This document shows positions 54,656 through 63,876 of a DNA stretch of 64,000 bases, piece after piece. The position numbers and the translations under genes were made by a program. This DNA comes from Hydrogenimonas sp. SS33 (GTDB lineage: Bacteria; Campylobacterota; Campylobacteria; Campylobacterales; Hydrogenimonadaceae). The DNA is taken from assembly GCF_040436365.1 (NCBI RefSeq), contig NZ_AP026369.1, forward strand, positions 248,001-312,000, written 5' to 3'. How positions within the stretch are numbered: position 1 is the first letter of the stretch; each line of letters begins with the position of its first letter. The notes under the pieces were generated by a model. The model had not been told where the DNA came from. It did no database searches and was given only the letters and a program-made list of their open reading frames with translations.

Positions 54656-55995
54656 GCGACACCATCGCCGCCGTCGCCACCGCCGCCGGGGTGGGGTCGG
54701 TGGCCATTGTCCGCGTCAGCGGAGAACGTGCCCCCGACATCGCCCGGCGTCTGAGCAAACGCGACACTTTCATCCCCAGACATGCCCATCTTTGCAATCT
54801 CTACGACACCCATGACGAACTGATCGACGAAGCGATCGTCATCTGGTTCAAAGCCCCCCACAGTTTTACGACCGAAGAGGTGGTGGAGTTTCAGTGCCAC
54901 GGCGGGACTGTGGTGGCGGAGAAGATTCTCGACACCGTTCTTGCTTACGGGGCCCGTCTGGCGGAACCGGGTGAATTCACCCGCCGCGCTTTTCTGGGCG
55001 GGCGAATCGATCTGAGCGAAGCGGAGGCGATCGCCAAGCTCATCGAAGCCAAAAGCGAAGATGCCGCCAAAATATTGGCACGGCAGATGAAGGGGGAACT
55101 CAAAACCTTTGTCGAAGCGTTGCGCGACCGGCTGCTTCGTGCTATCGCTTTCGCGGAAGTGACCATCGACTATGCCGAAGAGGACCTGCCCCCGGATATG
55201 GTGGACGACCTGCTCCACCAGCTGGACGAACTGACGGAGCGCATCGGCAGGATCGTCGCCTCCAGCCGGCGCCGCAGAGGCCTGGTGGAGGGGTTCAAAG
55301 TGGCCATCGTCGGCAAGCCCAATGTCGGCAAAAGCTCCCTTCTCAACGCGCTTCTCGATTACGAACGGGCCATCGTCAGCGAGATCGCCGGCACGACCAG
55401 GGATACCATCGAAGAGCAGGTGCGCATCGGCACCCATCTGGTGCGCATCGTCGATACGGCGGGCATCCGCCGATCGAAAGACGCCATCGAGAAGATCGGC
55501 ATTGAACGCTCCATCGCCGCCATTGAAGAGAGCGACATCGTTGTGGCCCTTTTCGACCTCTCCCGCCCATGGGACGCGGAGGACGAGCAGATCATGGAAC
55601 TGCTGGAGCGGTATGCCGGCGAAAAGGAGATTATCGTCGCCCTCAACAAAACGGACCTTCCCCAAAAACTCTCTTTGGAACCTCTCGAAAAATGGCACCC
55701 GCTGATGCTCGAAAGCGGGCGAAAAGGGGAACAGATCGCCGAAGCCCTGAAGAGGAGGCTCGATGCCATGGGAAAATCGGACGAGATCCTTCTCATCTCC
55801 GCCCGGCAGATCGAAACGGTGGAGCGGGCGGCCGGAGCGATCGAGGCGGCGAAAGAGCCCCTTCAAAGGGGAGAGCTGGAACTTTTCACCTTTCATCTGC
55901 AGGAGGCGGTCGAAGCGGTCGCTTCCATCTCGCGCCCAGTAAATTTTAACGAAATTATGGATAAAATGTTCGGCGAATTTTGTCTAGGAAAGTAA
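54652..55995 (+). CDS. mnmE: tRNA uridine-5-carboxymethylaminomethyl(34) synthesis GTPase
   Basis: MnmE with MnmG modifies U34 of some tRNAs (cmnm5U). The protein has 447 aa with GTG start 54652. The N-terminal folate-binding domain begins DTIAAVATAAGVGSVAIVRVSG. The central helical domain follows, then the inserted G domain with GKPNVGKSSLLNALL, GTTRDT and NKTD. It ends with the C-terminal CLGK motif that matches the family C(I/L/V)GK. It is the last gene of the rpmH run; glmS follows after 9 bp. Confidence 0.97.
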   Translation: MSDTIAAVATAAGVGSVAIVRVSGERAPDIARRLSKRDTFIPRHAHLCNLYDTHDELIDEAIVIWFKAPHSFTTEEVVEFQCHGGTVVAEKILDTVLAYGARLAEPGEFTRRAFLGGRIDLSEAEAIAKLIEAKSEDAAKILARQMKGELKTFVEALRDRLLRAIAFAEVTIDYAEEDLPPDMVDDLLHQLDELTERIGRIVASSRRRRGLVEGFKVAIVGKPNVGKSSLLNALLDYERAIVSEIAGTTRDTIEEQVRIGTHLVRIVDTAGIRRSKDAIEKIGIERSIAAIEESDIVVALFDLSRPWDAEDEQIMELLERYAGEKEIIVALNKTDLPQKLSLEPLEKWHPLMLESGRKGEQIAEALKRRLDAMGKSDEILLISARQIETVERAAGAIEAAKEPLQRGELELFTFHLQEAVEAVASISRPVNFNEIMDKMFGEFCLGK

Positions 55996-56004
55996 AGGTT
56001 AACT

Positions 56005-57804
56005 ATGTGTGGAATTGTAGGATACATCGGAAAGAGGGAAATAAAGCACCAACTCATCGAAGGATTACGTGAACTGGAGTACCGCGGATACGATTCGGCG
56101 GGTATCGCCGTCATGCAGGAGGGCGAGATCCGGGCCTTCAAGGCGGTGGGAAAACTGGCCAACCTGGAAGAGAAGACGAAAAACTTCGAAACCCGCGGCC
56201 TGGGTGCGGGCATCGGCCATACACGCTGGGCCACCCACGGCAAGCCCACCGAACTCAATGCCCACCCCCACATGGGCGAGTACAGTTATGTGGTCCACAA
56301 CGGTATCATCGAAAACTACCGGGAGATCAAAGAGCGTCTGGAAAAAGAAGGTGTGCAGTTTTTAAGCCAGACCGATACGGAGGTGATCGTCCACCTTTTC
56401 GAAAAGGAGATGGAGACGAAGGGCGACCCCTTCGACGCTTTCAAATCGACCATCGACCAACTCGACGGCGCCTATGCGGTGCTGCTACTGACGCGCAAAG
56501 CGCCCGACACCATCTTCTTCGCCCGCAAGGGATCGCCGATGATCATCGGACGGAACGGGGAAGGGGAGATCTTTTTCGCCTCTTCCGACGCTCCGCTCAT
56601 CGGTGAAGCGACGGAAGTGGCCTATATGGAAGACGGGACGGTCGGCTACGTCTCACCCGAAGGGCTGCACGCGGAGCCGGTCGAGCTGCAGTTCGTCCCC
56701 CTCTCCGGGGACAAGATGACGGCGCAGAAGGGCGGCTACCGCTTCTTCATGGAGAAGGAGATCTACGAACAGTACCAGGTCATCGGCGATACGATGATCG
56801 GGCGGGTACTGGACGAAGATATCCTCTTCGAAGAGCTGGATGAAGCCTTCCTGAACGGTATCGAACGGATCAAGCTCTGCGCCTGCGGCACCAGCTACCA
56901 TGCGGCGCTGACGTCGAGCTACCTCTTCGAGCGGCAGGCGAAGATGCCGGTCAATGTGGAGATCGCCAGTGAATTCCGCTACAAAGAGCCGCTCCTGACG
57001 ACCGATACCCTCTTTGTCGTCATCAGCCAGAGCGGAGAGACCGCCGATACGCTGGAAGCGCTGAAAATGGCCAAAGAGGCGGGCCTCAAAACCCTGGCCA
57101 TCTGCAACGTGGACAACTCCTCCATCGTCCGGCTCGCCGACGCCACCATCCTGACACGGGCGGGCATCGAGAAGGGGGTCGCCAGTACCAAAGCCTTTGC
57201 CACCCAGGTGATGGTTTTGTGGATGCTCAGCCTCTTTTTCGCCAAAAAGCGGCAGACGATCCCCCAAGAGACGATGCTCGACGAACTGCGGTACATGAGC
57301 TACGTCCCCAAAGTGTTGCAAAAGTCGCTTGAGGTCCACGAAAAGTGCCGCCGCCTCTCCAAACGCTACCTCCACGGCCACGGCTTCTTCTTCATCGGAC
57401 GCGATATCTTCTTCCCGCTGGCGCTGGAAGGGGCGTTGAAACTCAAGGAGATCAGCTACCTGCACGCCGAAGGCTACCCCGCGGGCGAGATGAAGCACGG
57501 CCCCATCGCACTGGCCGACGCCGAACTCTTTACGATTGCCTTGATGCCCAAAACCCTCCTCTACGACAAAACCAAAAGCAATGTGGAAGAGCTCAGCGCC
57601 AGGGACTCCACGATTCTGGCCATCTCTCCGGAGATGTTCGAACTGGCGGACGACTTCATTCTCACCCATCCCCACAAGCATCCGATGCTGGAGTTTTTCG
57701 AAATGATGGTCGTCGAACAGCTTCTGTCCATGGAGATCGCCATCCGCCTCGGCAACGACGTCGACATGCCCCGCAACCTTGCCAAAAGCGTCACGGTTGA
57801 ATAG
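56005..57804 (+). CDS. glmS: glutamine-fructose-6-phosphate aminotransferase (isomerizing)
   Basis: GlmS makes glucosamine-6-phosphate for peptidoglycan and LPS. The protein has 599 aa. The N-terminal nucleophile Cys2 is in MCGIVGYIG. The glutaminase domain (about 1-220) has HTRWATHGKPTELNAHP. Two SIS sugar-isomerase domains follow (ISQSGETADTLEAL; HGFFFIGRDIFFPLALEGALKLKEI). The end LAKSVTVE is canonical. No glmS ribozyme is visible in the 9 bp upstream. It overlaps the next gene by 8 bp. Confidence 0.97.
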   Translation: MCGIVGYIGKREIKHQLIEGLRELEYRGYDSAGIAVMQEGEIRAFKAVGKLANLEEKTKNFETRGLGAGIGHTRWATHGKPTELNAHPHMGEYSYVVHNGIIENYREIKERLEKEGVQFLSQTDTEVIVHLFEKEMETKGDPFDAFKSTIDQLDGAYAVLLLTRKAPDTIFFARKGSPMIIGRNGEGEIFFASSDAPLIGEATEVAYMEDGTVGYVSPEGLHAEPVELQFVPLSGDKMTAQKGGYRFFMEKEIYEQYQVIGDTMIGRVLDEDILFEELDEAFLNGIERIKLCACGTSYHAALTSSYLFERQAKMPVNVEIASEFRYKEPLLTTDTLFVVISQSGETADTLEALKMAKEAGLKTLAICNVDNSSIVRLADATILTRAGIEKGVASTKAFATQVMVLWMLSLFFAKKRQTIPQETMLDELRYMSYVPKVLQKSLEVHEKCRRLSKRYLHGHGFFFIGRDIFFPLALEGALKLKEISYLHAEGYPAGEMKHGPIALADAELFTIALMPKTLLYDKTKSNVEELSARDSTILAISPEMFELADDFILTHPHKHPMLEFFEMMVVEQLLSMEIAIRLGNDVDMPRNLAKSVTVE

Positions 57805-58414
57805 AAAGTTCCAAACCCTCGCCATCGTCGCTGGTGTGGTGGCCGTGGGAGCGCTCTGGTGGCTCAACCGCCACACCCCGGAGATGATCGGTGTGACGGA
57901 AAAGGGGTTGGTGCTGCGCCACGGGGCGTGCAAAACGGGGCTTCCCGCTACCCGGATCCGCTACGAAAGCCTCAAAGCCGACGTCCTCGACATCGACCGC
58001 ACCCTTCTGACCATGCCCGACGGTTCCGTAGTGGTGGACGAGAGAATCCATATGCCCGAAAACGACACCTTCGGCAAAGCGGTCGATGCCATCGTCCAAG
58101 CCGTTTTTCATCTGGAGAGCCTCGAAACCGTCGGCGACAACGGCAAGGCGGCTCTGTATGAAGGGACCACGAAAGAGGGGCGAACTTTCGGTATCGTTGC
58201 CGTCTACAAGGGAAAGGCCGACCTGGAACTGCTCTACCCCCTGGGCAGTGATCTTATGAAGATCGTCTCCGAGTGCCTTCTCAAGGGCAGAAAGAGTGAG
58301 GGGCCGACCATTGTCAACCGCGTGGTCGAATCAAAAAGGAGTGGGCTACCCCTTTTGAGTGACTGGAATGAAAAACTCTTTACGTTGGGGATCATTGTCA
58401 ACAAAGATATGTGA
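57797..58414 (+). CDS. hypothetical single-pass membrane-anchored protein
   Basis: This 205 aa protein probably starts at TTG 57797, overlapping glmS by 8 bp; a TTG at 57779 is also in frame. An N-terminal hydrophobic anchor (FQTLAIVAGVVAVGALWWL) precedes a soluble part of mixed alpha/beta character (DVLDIDRTLLTMPDGSVVVDERIHMPEND). No known domain or catalytic motif is recognised. It is probably co-transcribed with glmS and ends before a 156 bp gap carrying the next gene's promoter. Confidence 0.7.
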   Translation: MNRKFQTLAIVAGVVAVGALWWLNRHTPEMIGVTEKGLVLRHGACKTGLPATRIRYESLKADVLDIDRTLLTMPDGSVVVDERIHMPENDTFGKAVDAIVQAVFHLESLETVGDNGKAALYEGTTKEGRTFGIVAVYKGKADLELLYPLGSDLMKIVSECLLKGRKSEGPTIVNRVVESKRSGLPLLSDWNEKLFTLGIIVNKDM

Positions 58415-58535
58415 AAAAAATTGTTTTTCTGCAGCTTTCATGCAAAAAGAAATATGGAAAAATAGAAAAATCCAAACTTTGTAAACCTGCTTGAACAGCT
58501 TTTTTTTACTGAAACAAAATCTCTTTTTTCTAATG

Positions 58536-58541
58536 TATAAT
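58536..58541 (+). promoter_or_regulatory. candidate -10 box for GGDEF-like gene
   Basis: TATAAT in the AT-rich 58415-58570 gap lies 29 nt before the GGDEF-like start codon. The -35 region is AT-rich without a clear match. Confidence 0.4.
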
Positions 58542-58570
58542 TTCGGCAATTTACCCTGGTCGGGTGTGTC

Positions 58571-59242
58571 ATGGAGCCGAATTTGTCGAGTCTACAACTG
58601 GCAGTCAGCGGCGGTCTAGGTGGTTTGGCGCTACTTCAAAGTGCCTACATTTTTTACCAGACCCGCAAAATAAAGCAGTATAAAAGCAGGATCGTTCAAC
58701 TCGACAACTCACTTGAATCGAGCCGAAAACTCGACGAAGTAACCGGAGCGTGGAATTACCCTTTCTTCACCAAAGCCGCAAACGTAATTATCAAACAGGC
58801 ACGTCGGAAAAAAGAGGCTGTAAGTATGCTGCTTGTCGACATAGACCGGTTGGAACGGGTAAATCTGCGGGGAAGCTACAAAGCGGGCAACGCTTTACTC
58901 AAACACGTATACCGACGTATCTCCCATACACTTTCCGAAAGAGCTGTCATAGGGCGTTTCGGGGGGTCAGGTTTTTTTATTCTTCTGGCAGGCTGTGACG
59001 AGAGAAGGGCCGAGGATTTTCTGAAAGATCTGCATTTCGAATTTGACGGAGATGTTCTTAAAATCTATCATCAACAATATTCCTATACGGTGACAATGAC
59101 CTGTGTAACGATGCACGGCAAGCAAATTCTTCTGGCCTCGATGCTGGAAGCGGTGGAAGAGGGATTGTTGAAGGTCAAGCAGGGAAGAAGAGGTGCCGGT
59201 GTTTCCGATGCATTGGGGAAAATTGTGAAATGGGTGGAATAA
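58571..59242 (+). CDS. degenerate GGDEF-domain membrane protein
   Basis: This 223 aa protein has an N-terminal hydrophobic segment (about 8-30, LQLAVSGGLGGLALLQSAYIFY), a short coiled coil, and a GGDEF fold (about 55-215). The fold is clear: DEVTGAWNYPFFTKA, VSMLLVDIDRLERVNLRGSYKAGNALLKHV. The active-site loop GG(D/E)EF is replaced by GGSGF at 131-135 (GRFGGSGFFILLA), so diguanylate cyclase activity is unlikely. Such degenerate domains often act as sensors or c-di-GMP/GTP-binding regulators. It has its own -10 box and is followed by a convergent terminator. Confidence 0.85.
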   Translation: MEPNLSSLQLAVSGGLGGLALLQSAYIFYQTRKIKQYKSRIVQLDNSLESSRKLDEVTGAWNYPFFTKAANVIIKQARRKKEAVSMLLVDIDRLERVNLRGSYKAGNALLKHVYRRISHTLSERAVIGRFGGSGFFILLAGCDERRAEDFLKDLHFEFDGDVLKIYHQQYSYTVTMTCVTMHGKQILLASMLEAVEEGLLKVKQGRRGAGVSDALGKIVKWVE

Positions 59243-59251
59243 AATAAAGAA

Positions 59252-59272
59252 CGAGGTGCCGGAAGCACCTCG
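59252..59272 (-). terminator. intrinsic terminator of cold-shock gene
   Basis: On the minus strand CGAGGTGC-TTCCG-GCACCTCG is followed by TTCTTTATTTTATT, 9 nt after the cold-shock stop codon. The stem may also serve the plus-strand GGDEF-like gene. Confidence 0.8.
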
Positions 59273-59280
59273 CAGAGGGA

Positions 59281-59556
<276 letters not shown>

Positions 59557-59627
59557 CTAAATCGAAGAATCGAAGGTAGAACTGTCACACACAAAGACGA
59601 GAATCGAAATCATCTTTCTTGGGAAGC

Positions 59628-59656
59628 AGTATAGCTGAATGTTTCGGCAATAGCAA
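59628..59656 (-). promoter_or_regulatory. promoter of cold-shock gene with long 5' leader
   Basis: On the minus strand TTGCTA (59656-59651), a 17 nt spacer and TATACT (59633-59628) form a sigma-70 promoter. The leader to ATG 59499 would be about 120 nt, a length common for csp mRNAs that fold in a temperature-dependent way. The 254 bp gap holds no gene that I can see. Confidence 0.65.
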
Positions 59657-59753
59657 GCTTTTTCGAAAATTCGCATAAAAGCCCTCCGTGCGAGCCGATC
59701 CCAAAAGATGTAAGAGGTAAAATGCGTAAAGAAGAAAATGGAAAAGGGAAGAA

Positions 59754-60209
59754 ATGAATAACGCTTTCAAAACCCTGCTAGTCTGGATGCTGATTTTTGT
59801 TTCGGCACCTCTCTATGCGTACCGGTTTCGTCTGCTTTTTCCGCACCCAGGCAGCGTCCTGCACGAGGGAGAGACATATACCCTCAGGTGGAAGAGCGAT
59901 CTTTGCGGGAAAATGTGCATTACCGCCTATCTGGGAGGACACGAACGCGGACCGCTGGACGACTGCCGCATCGATGCCCGGTCGGGAGAGTTCGAGTGGC
60001 ATATACCCAAAGGGTACATCAGCGGTTTCGGGATCACCCGAGAAGACCATACCGTTCTTGAATTTTCCATTCCGGTCAATGACGTCAAAATCGACTTTTT
60101 CCGTTCGATGCCTTTCACCATCGTCGTTCCGGAAGCGGACCATCACCCCAGGCCCAACCCCATCCGCTTTCCGCCTGTAGAGCCGCTTGGAAACGTGACG
60201 AACAAATGA
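59754..60209 (+). CDS. secreted small beta-rich protein (Kre9/Knh1-like fold?)
   Basis: This 151 aa protein has a signal peptide (FKTLLVWMLIFVSAPLYA). The mature part begins with LLFPHPGSVLHEGETYTLRWKSD, a pattern like Kre9/Knh1 or related Ig-like domains (P-x-G-x-x-W/x-x-G-x-x-x-x-I-x-W). Two cysteines close together (CGKMC) and a third (DDC) could form a disulfide. FEWHIPKGYISGFGI and FTIVVPEADHH end the domain. Function is unknown. The 5' gap to the csp leader carries no clear promoter. Confidence 0.7.
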   Translation: MNNAFKTLLVWMLIFVSAPLYAYRFRLLFPHPGSVLHEGETYTLRWKSDLCGKMCITAYLGGHERGPLDDCRIDARSGEFEWHIPKGYISGFGITREDHTVLEFSIPVNDVKIDFFRSMPFTIVVPEADHHPRPNPIRFPPVEPLGNVTNK

Positions 60210-60362
60210 AGCCCGATGTGAGGCGAAGTCCCGGCCCTGGCGGCGACCGGCCGTGAAGGTCGGCCTGCCCACCGAAGGTGTCGAAACCGGAAATTTCGTG
60301 AAGATGTTTCACCGAAGCTTTTGTGATTTCGATCTTTAACGCTTTTTCAAGCCCCCATAGAC

Positions 60363-60368
60363 TATAAT
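60363..60368 (+). promoter_or_regulatory. candidate -10 box for purL
   Basis: TATAAT 34 nt before the purL start in a 193 bp gap. No strong -35 match is seen. The rest of the gap is GC-rich (60210-60280) and holds nothing that I can name. Confidence 0.4.
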
Positions 60369-60402
60369 CCAACCCAACTATTCCAACATTCCAAGGACCC
60401 CT

Positions 60403-62610
60403 ATGCAGGATATCGCCGAAGTGTTGAAAGCGCACAAGCTTTCAATGGAAGATTACGAGCATATCAAAGAGATTCTCGGACGCGAGCCCAATCTGGTGGA
60501 GATCGGCATCTTCAGCGCCATGTGGAGCGAGCACTGCAGCTACAAATCGAGCAAGAAGTATCTGCGCGGTTTCCCCACCGAGGCGCCGTGGGTGATCCAG
60601 GGGCCGGGCGAGAACGCCGGTGTCATCGACATAGGCGACGGCATGGCGGCCGTCTTCAAGATGGAGAGCCACAACCACCCCAGTTTCATCGAACCCTACC
60701 AGGGCGCGGCGACGGGCGTGGGCGGCATTTTGCGCGACGTCTTCACGATGGGGGCGCGACCCGTGGCCAACCTGAACGCCCTGCGTTTCGGACGGGTACG
60801 CGGCGACGACGAATCGGCGGCCTATCAGCGCCACCTGGTACGCGGCGTCGTGGCGGGCATCGGCGGTTACGGCAACTGCATGGGCGTCCCCACGGTCGGC
60901 GGCGAAACCTTCTTCGACGACAGTTACAACGGCAACATCCTGGTCAACGCCTTTACGTTGGGCATCGCCAAAGCGGACGAGATCTTCTACGGCAAGGCCG
61001 AAGGCATCGGCAACCCGGTCATCTACGTCGGCTCCAAGACGGGCCGCGACGGCCTGGGCGGCGCGGTGATGAGCTCCGACAGCTTCACCGAAGAGTCCAA
61101 GAGCCTGCGCCCCACCGTACAGGTGGGTGACCCCTTCACCGAAAAGCTGCTGCTGGAAGCTTGCCTGGAGCTTTTTAAAACCGACTACGTCGTCGGCATC
61201 CAGGACATGGGGGCGGCGGGGCTGACTTCCAGCTCCTTCGAAATGGCGGGCCGCAGCGGCAGCGGCATGCGGATGGATCTGGACAAAGTGCCCATGCGCG
61301 AAGAGGGGATGACCCCCTACGAACTGATGCTCAGCGAATCGCAGGAGCGGATGCTCATCTGCGCCCGCAAGGGGACGGAAGAGAAGATTATCGAGATTTT
61401 TAAGAAGTGGGACCTCGACTGCGCCGTCATCGGCGAAGTGACCGACACGGGCCGCATGGAGCTTTTCTGGCACGGCGAAAAAGTCGCCGACGTGCCCGTC
61501 GACCCGGTCAGCGAAGAGGCGCCGGTGCTCGACCGCCCCGTCAAGCGCCCCGCCTATCTGGATGAAATCGCCAGCATCGGCATCGACCGGTACGATCTAC
61601 CCTGCAACCAGGAAGCCTTCGAAACCCTCGTCAAATCGATCGAAGTGGTCGACAAGGGGTGGGTCTACGAGCAGTACGACTCGATGGTGCAGACCAACAC
61701 CATCAAAAAAGGGGGCGACCTGGACGGCTCGGTCATCCGTGTCAAGGAGAACGGCCGGGCCATCGCCATGAGCAGCGACTGCAACCCCCGCTACTGCTAC
61801 ATCGACCCCAAAGGGGGCGCCGCGGCGGCGGTGATGGAGTCGGGACGCAACGTGGCCATGACGGGGGCGCGACCCCTGGCCATCACCGACTGCCTCAACT
61901 ACGGCAACCCCGAAAACCCCGAAGTGATGTGGCAGTTCGCCCAGGGGTGTGAAGGCATCAAAGAAGCCTGCGCGAAGCTGAATACCCCCGTTACCGGCGG
62001 CAACGTCTCCCTCTACAACGAAACCAACGGCGTCAGTGTCTTCCCCACCCCCACCATCGGCATGGTGGGACTCAACGATTCACAGGAAAAGGTGCTTCCC
62101 TCCTGTTTTCAGGAAGAGGGCGACGCCCTGCTGCTGGTGGGCGAAACCAAAAAGGAGTTCGGCGGCAGCCTCTACATGAAAGAGCTCTTCAAAACCGTCG
62201 GCGGCAGACTGCCTGACATCGACTACGACAAAGAGCTGGCGCTGTGGGACCTGGTCATCGAAGCCAACAAAAAAGGGCTGCTCAAAGCGGCAAAAGACCT
62301 CAATGTCGGCGGCCTCGCCATCGCTGTAGCGAAAATGGCCGTCGTCGGCGGCAAAGGTGCCGAAGTGGATGCCGACCTGGGAGAAAACGTCAACATCTTC
62401 AGCGAAAGCTTCTCCCGCGCGCTTCTTGAAGTGGCGCCCGAAAACGTCGAAGCCGTCACACAGATGGCCAAAGAGCGCGGCCTCGCATGCCAAAACGTCG
62501 GCACCGTCGGCGGAAACCGCGTGAAAATCAACGACGTCCAAATGCCGATGTCACAGCTGGACGACCTCTACTACCACACCTTCAAACGCATCATCGAACA
62601 GGATATCTGA
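60403..62610 (+). CDS. purL: phosphoribosylformylglycinamidine synthase subunit PurL
   Basis: PurL is the ATP-dependent synthetase subunit of FGAM synthase, working with PurQ and PurS (45.2-46.1 kb). The protein has 735 aa, the small-PurL form. [15 protein letters not shown] is the N-terminal signature; [36 protein letters not shown] binds nucleotide. [22 protein letters not shown] and GGNVSLYNE are further motifs. It starts at ATG 60403 after AAGGACCCCT. The stop is only 22 bp from the convergent integron integrase frame. Confidence 0.97.
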   Translation: MQDIAEVLKAHKLSMEDYEHIKEILGREPNLVEIGIFSAMWSEHCSYKSSKKYLRGFPTEAPWVIQGPGENAGVIDIGDGMAAVFKMESHNHPSFIEPYQGAATGVGGILRDVFTMGARPVANLNALRFGRVRGDDESAAYQRHLVRGVVAGIGGYGNCMGVPTVGGETFFDDSYNGNILVNAFTLGIAKADEIFYGKAEGIGNPVIYVGSKTGRDGLGGAVMSSDSFTEESKSLRPTVQVGDPFTEKLLLEACLELFKTDYVVGIQDMGAAGLTSSSFEMAGRSGSGMRMDLDKVPMREEGMTPYELMLSESQERMLICARKGTEEKIIEIFKKWDLDCAVIGEVTDTGRMELFWHGEKVADVPVDPVSEEAPVLDRPVKRPAYLDEIASIGIDRYDLPCNQEAFETLVKSIEVVDKGWVYEQYDSMVQTNTIKKGGDLDGSVIRVKENGRAIAMSSDCNPRYCYIDPKGGAAAAVMESGRNVAMTGARPLAITDCLNYGNPENPEVMWQFAQGCEGIKEACAKLNTPVTGGNVSLYNETNGVSVFPTPTIGMVGLNDSQEKVLPSCFQEEGDALLLVGETKKEFGGSLYMKELFKTVGGRLPDIDYDKELALWDLVIEANKKGLLKAAKDLNVGGLAIAVAKMAVVGGKGAEVDADLGENVNIFSESFSRALLEVAPENVEAVTQMAKERGLACQNVGTVGGNRVKINDVQMPMSQLDDLYYHTFKRIIEQDI

Positions 62611-62632
62611 GCGGGGCCTGGGCCCCGTGGAG

Positions 62633-63604
62633 TCACATATCAAGCGGACTCATCACTTTCGCCCGATTCATCTCGGCAACAACATGGGTATAGATCATTG
62701 TGGTTTCTACGCTTTTATGCCCCAGTAGCTCCTGGATCGAACGCAAGTCGATGCCGCTTTGCAGCAGATGGGTGGCATAGGAGTGGCGGAATATGTGGGA
62801 AGTGATCCGCTTGTTGATTTTGGTTTTTTGAGCTGCCTGCCGAATATTTCTTCCAAGTGTCGCTTCCAATATATGATGTCTGCGGACGATGCCGCTTCTA
62901 GGATCGCGTGAAACCTTTCTCATGGGAAAAAGATACTGCCATTTCGTTTCAAATTTCGCATTTGGATATTTACGATCCAGACGATGAGGCAGTTCCACGC
63001 TTCCGAATCCTTGTTTCAGGTCTTCTTGATGAATCGCCCTCACATTCTCGATCTGGATTTTGAGTTCTTCTTTGATCGATAACGGCAAAGGCAATGTACG
63101 GTCTTTTTGACTCTTGCTCTCCCAAAAATAGATGGTGTTAAAGCCGAAATCGACATCTTTTATGCGCAGATTGAGTACTTCACTCATACGCAATCCGCAT
63201 CCATACATGAGTTTGACAATCAGGCGATAGATACCGTCAAGATTGGCGATCACGCTCTGGACCTCTTCACGAGTCAATACCACAGGAATGTGTTTGCGCT
63301 CTTTGGCTCTCAATGCCTGAATGTTCCAATCACTTATATCGATACCGAGGACCTCCCTATAGAGAAAAAGCAGCGCGCTGAAAGCCTGGTTTTATGTCGT
63401 AGGTGAAACGTTCTGCTCTGCCGCCAACCAACTGAGAAACGACTCGATTTCTGCTTTTCCCATATGAATAGGATGCTTTTTATCATGGAAAAAAATGTAG
63501 CGTTTGACCCCCCCGATGTAAGAGCGTTCCGTCTTGAGGCTGTAATGTTTGAGTCGTATTTTGTCACGAACCATATCGAGAAGCTTCTTTTTGATCGGTG
63601 CCAT
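62633..63604 (-). pseudogene. intI: integron integrase (IntI-type tyrosine recombinase) with one in-frame stop codon
   Basis: One frame of 324 codons runs from ATG 63604 (AGGAGGT directly upstream) to TGA 62633, interrupted only by TAA at codon 71 (63394-63392), between SPTT and [16 protein letters not shown] where IntI proteins usually have Gln. A CAA-to-TAA change would explain it. The catalytic set is intact: Arg139 (GCGLRMSE), His270 and Arg273 (HIFRHSY), His296 and Tyr305 (TMIYTHV). The IntI-specific insertion before box [15 protein letters not shown]...TKWQYLFP (about 206-227), and [11 protein letters not shown] identify it as an integron integrase, not a phage one. It is either a recent pseudogene, a restart product or a sequence error. 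Confidence 0.9.
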
Positions 63605-63876
63605 TTCTACCTCCTGATAGCAGTATATTTTGTCATGCTATTGAATTTCATGGTCATTATCACGACAAAATGTGTTGATAACGGCTGAAAAATCAATAGC
63701 AAGACATTATGAATACGGAGAAATATTAGTGAAAAATGGTAAAATGGACCCAGAATATATCAATTTCTAAATTTATTTGAAATAGCACAACATTTTTTGT
63801 GTTTTGTTATTCGCAGTGGAACGGAAGATTAGGTATAATTTTTTCACACAATAAATAGTTAGCTCAAGGGGAATAC
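63605..63876 (+). other. candidate attI/Pc region between intI and first cassette
   Basis: This 272 bp AT-rich stretch lies where integrons carry attI and the cassette promoter. GTTAGCT at 63858-63864 fits the recombination core GTTRRRY at six of seven positions. TATAAT at 63834-63839 could be the -10 of a Pc-type promoter reading into the cassette; its -35 is unclear. An inverted repeat ATTTTGTC (63627-63634)/GACAAAAT (63664-63671) lies next to the intI start and may be regulatory. No second core site could be placed with certainty. Confidence 0.5.

Noticed and set aside
60210-60300. GC-rich stretch after the secreted-protein gene as a coding gene
   Set aside because: No start codon with ribosome site and no plausible protein; it reads as ordinary spacer.
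63334-63567. Frameshift in the integrase, suggested by another minus-strand frame overlapping the break
   Set aside because: The parts before and after the break are in one frame (63604 and 63313 differ by 291 nt); only the single TAA interrupts it.
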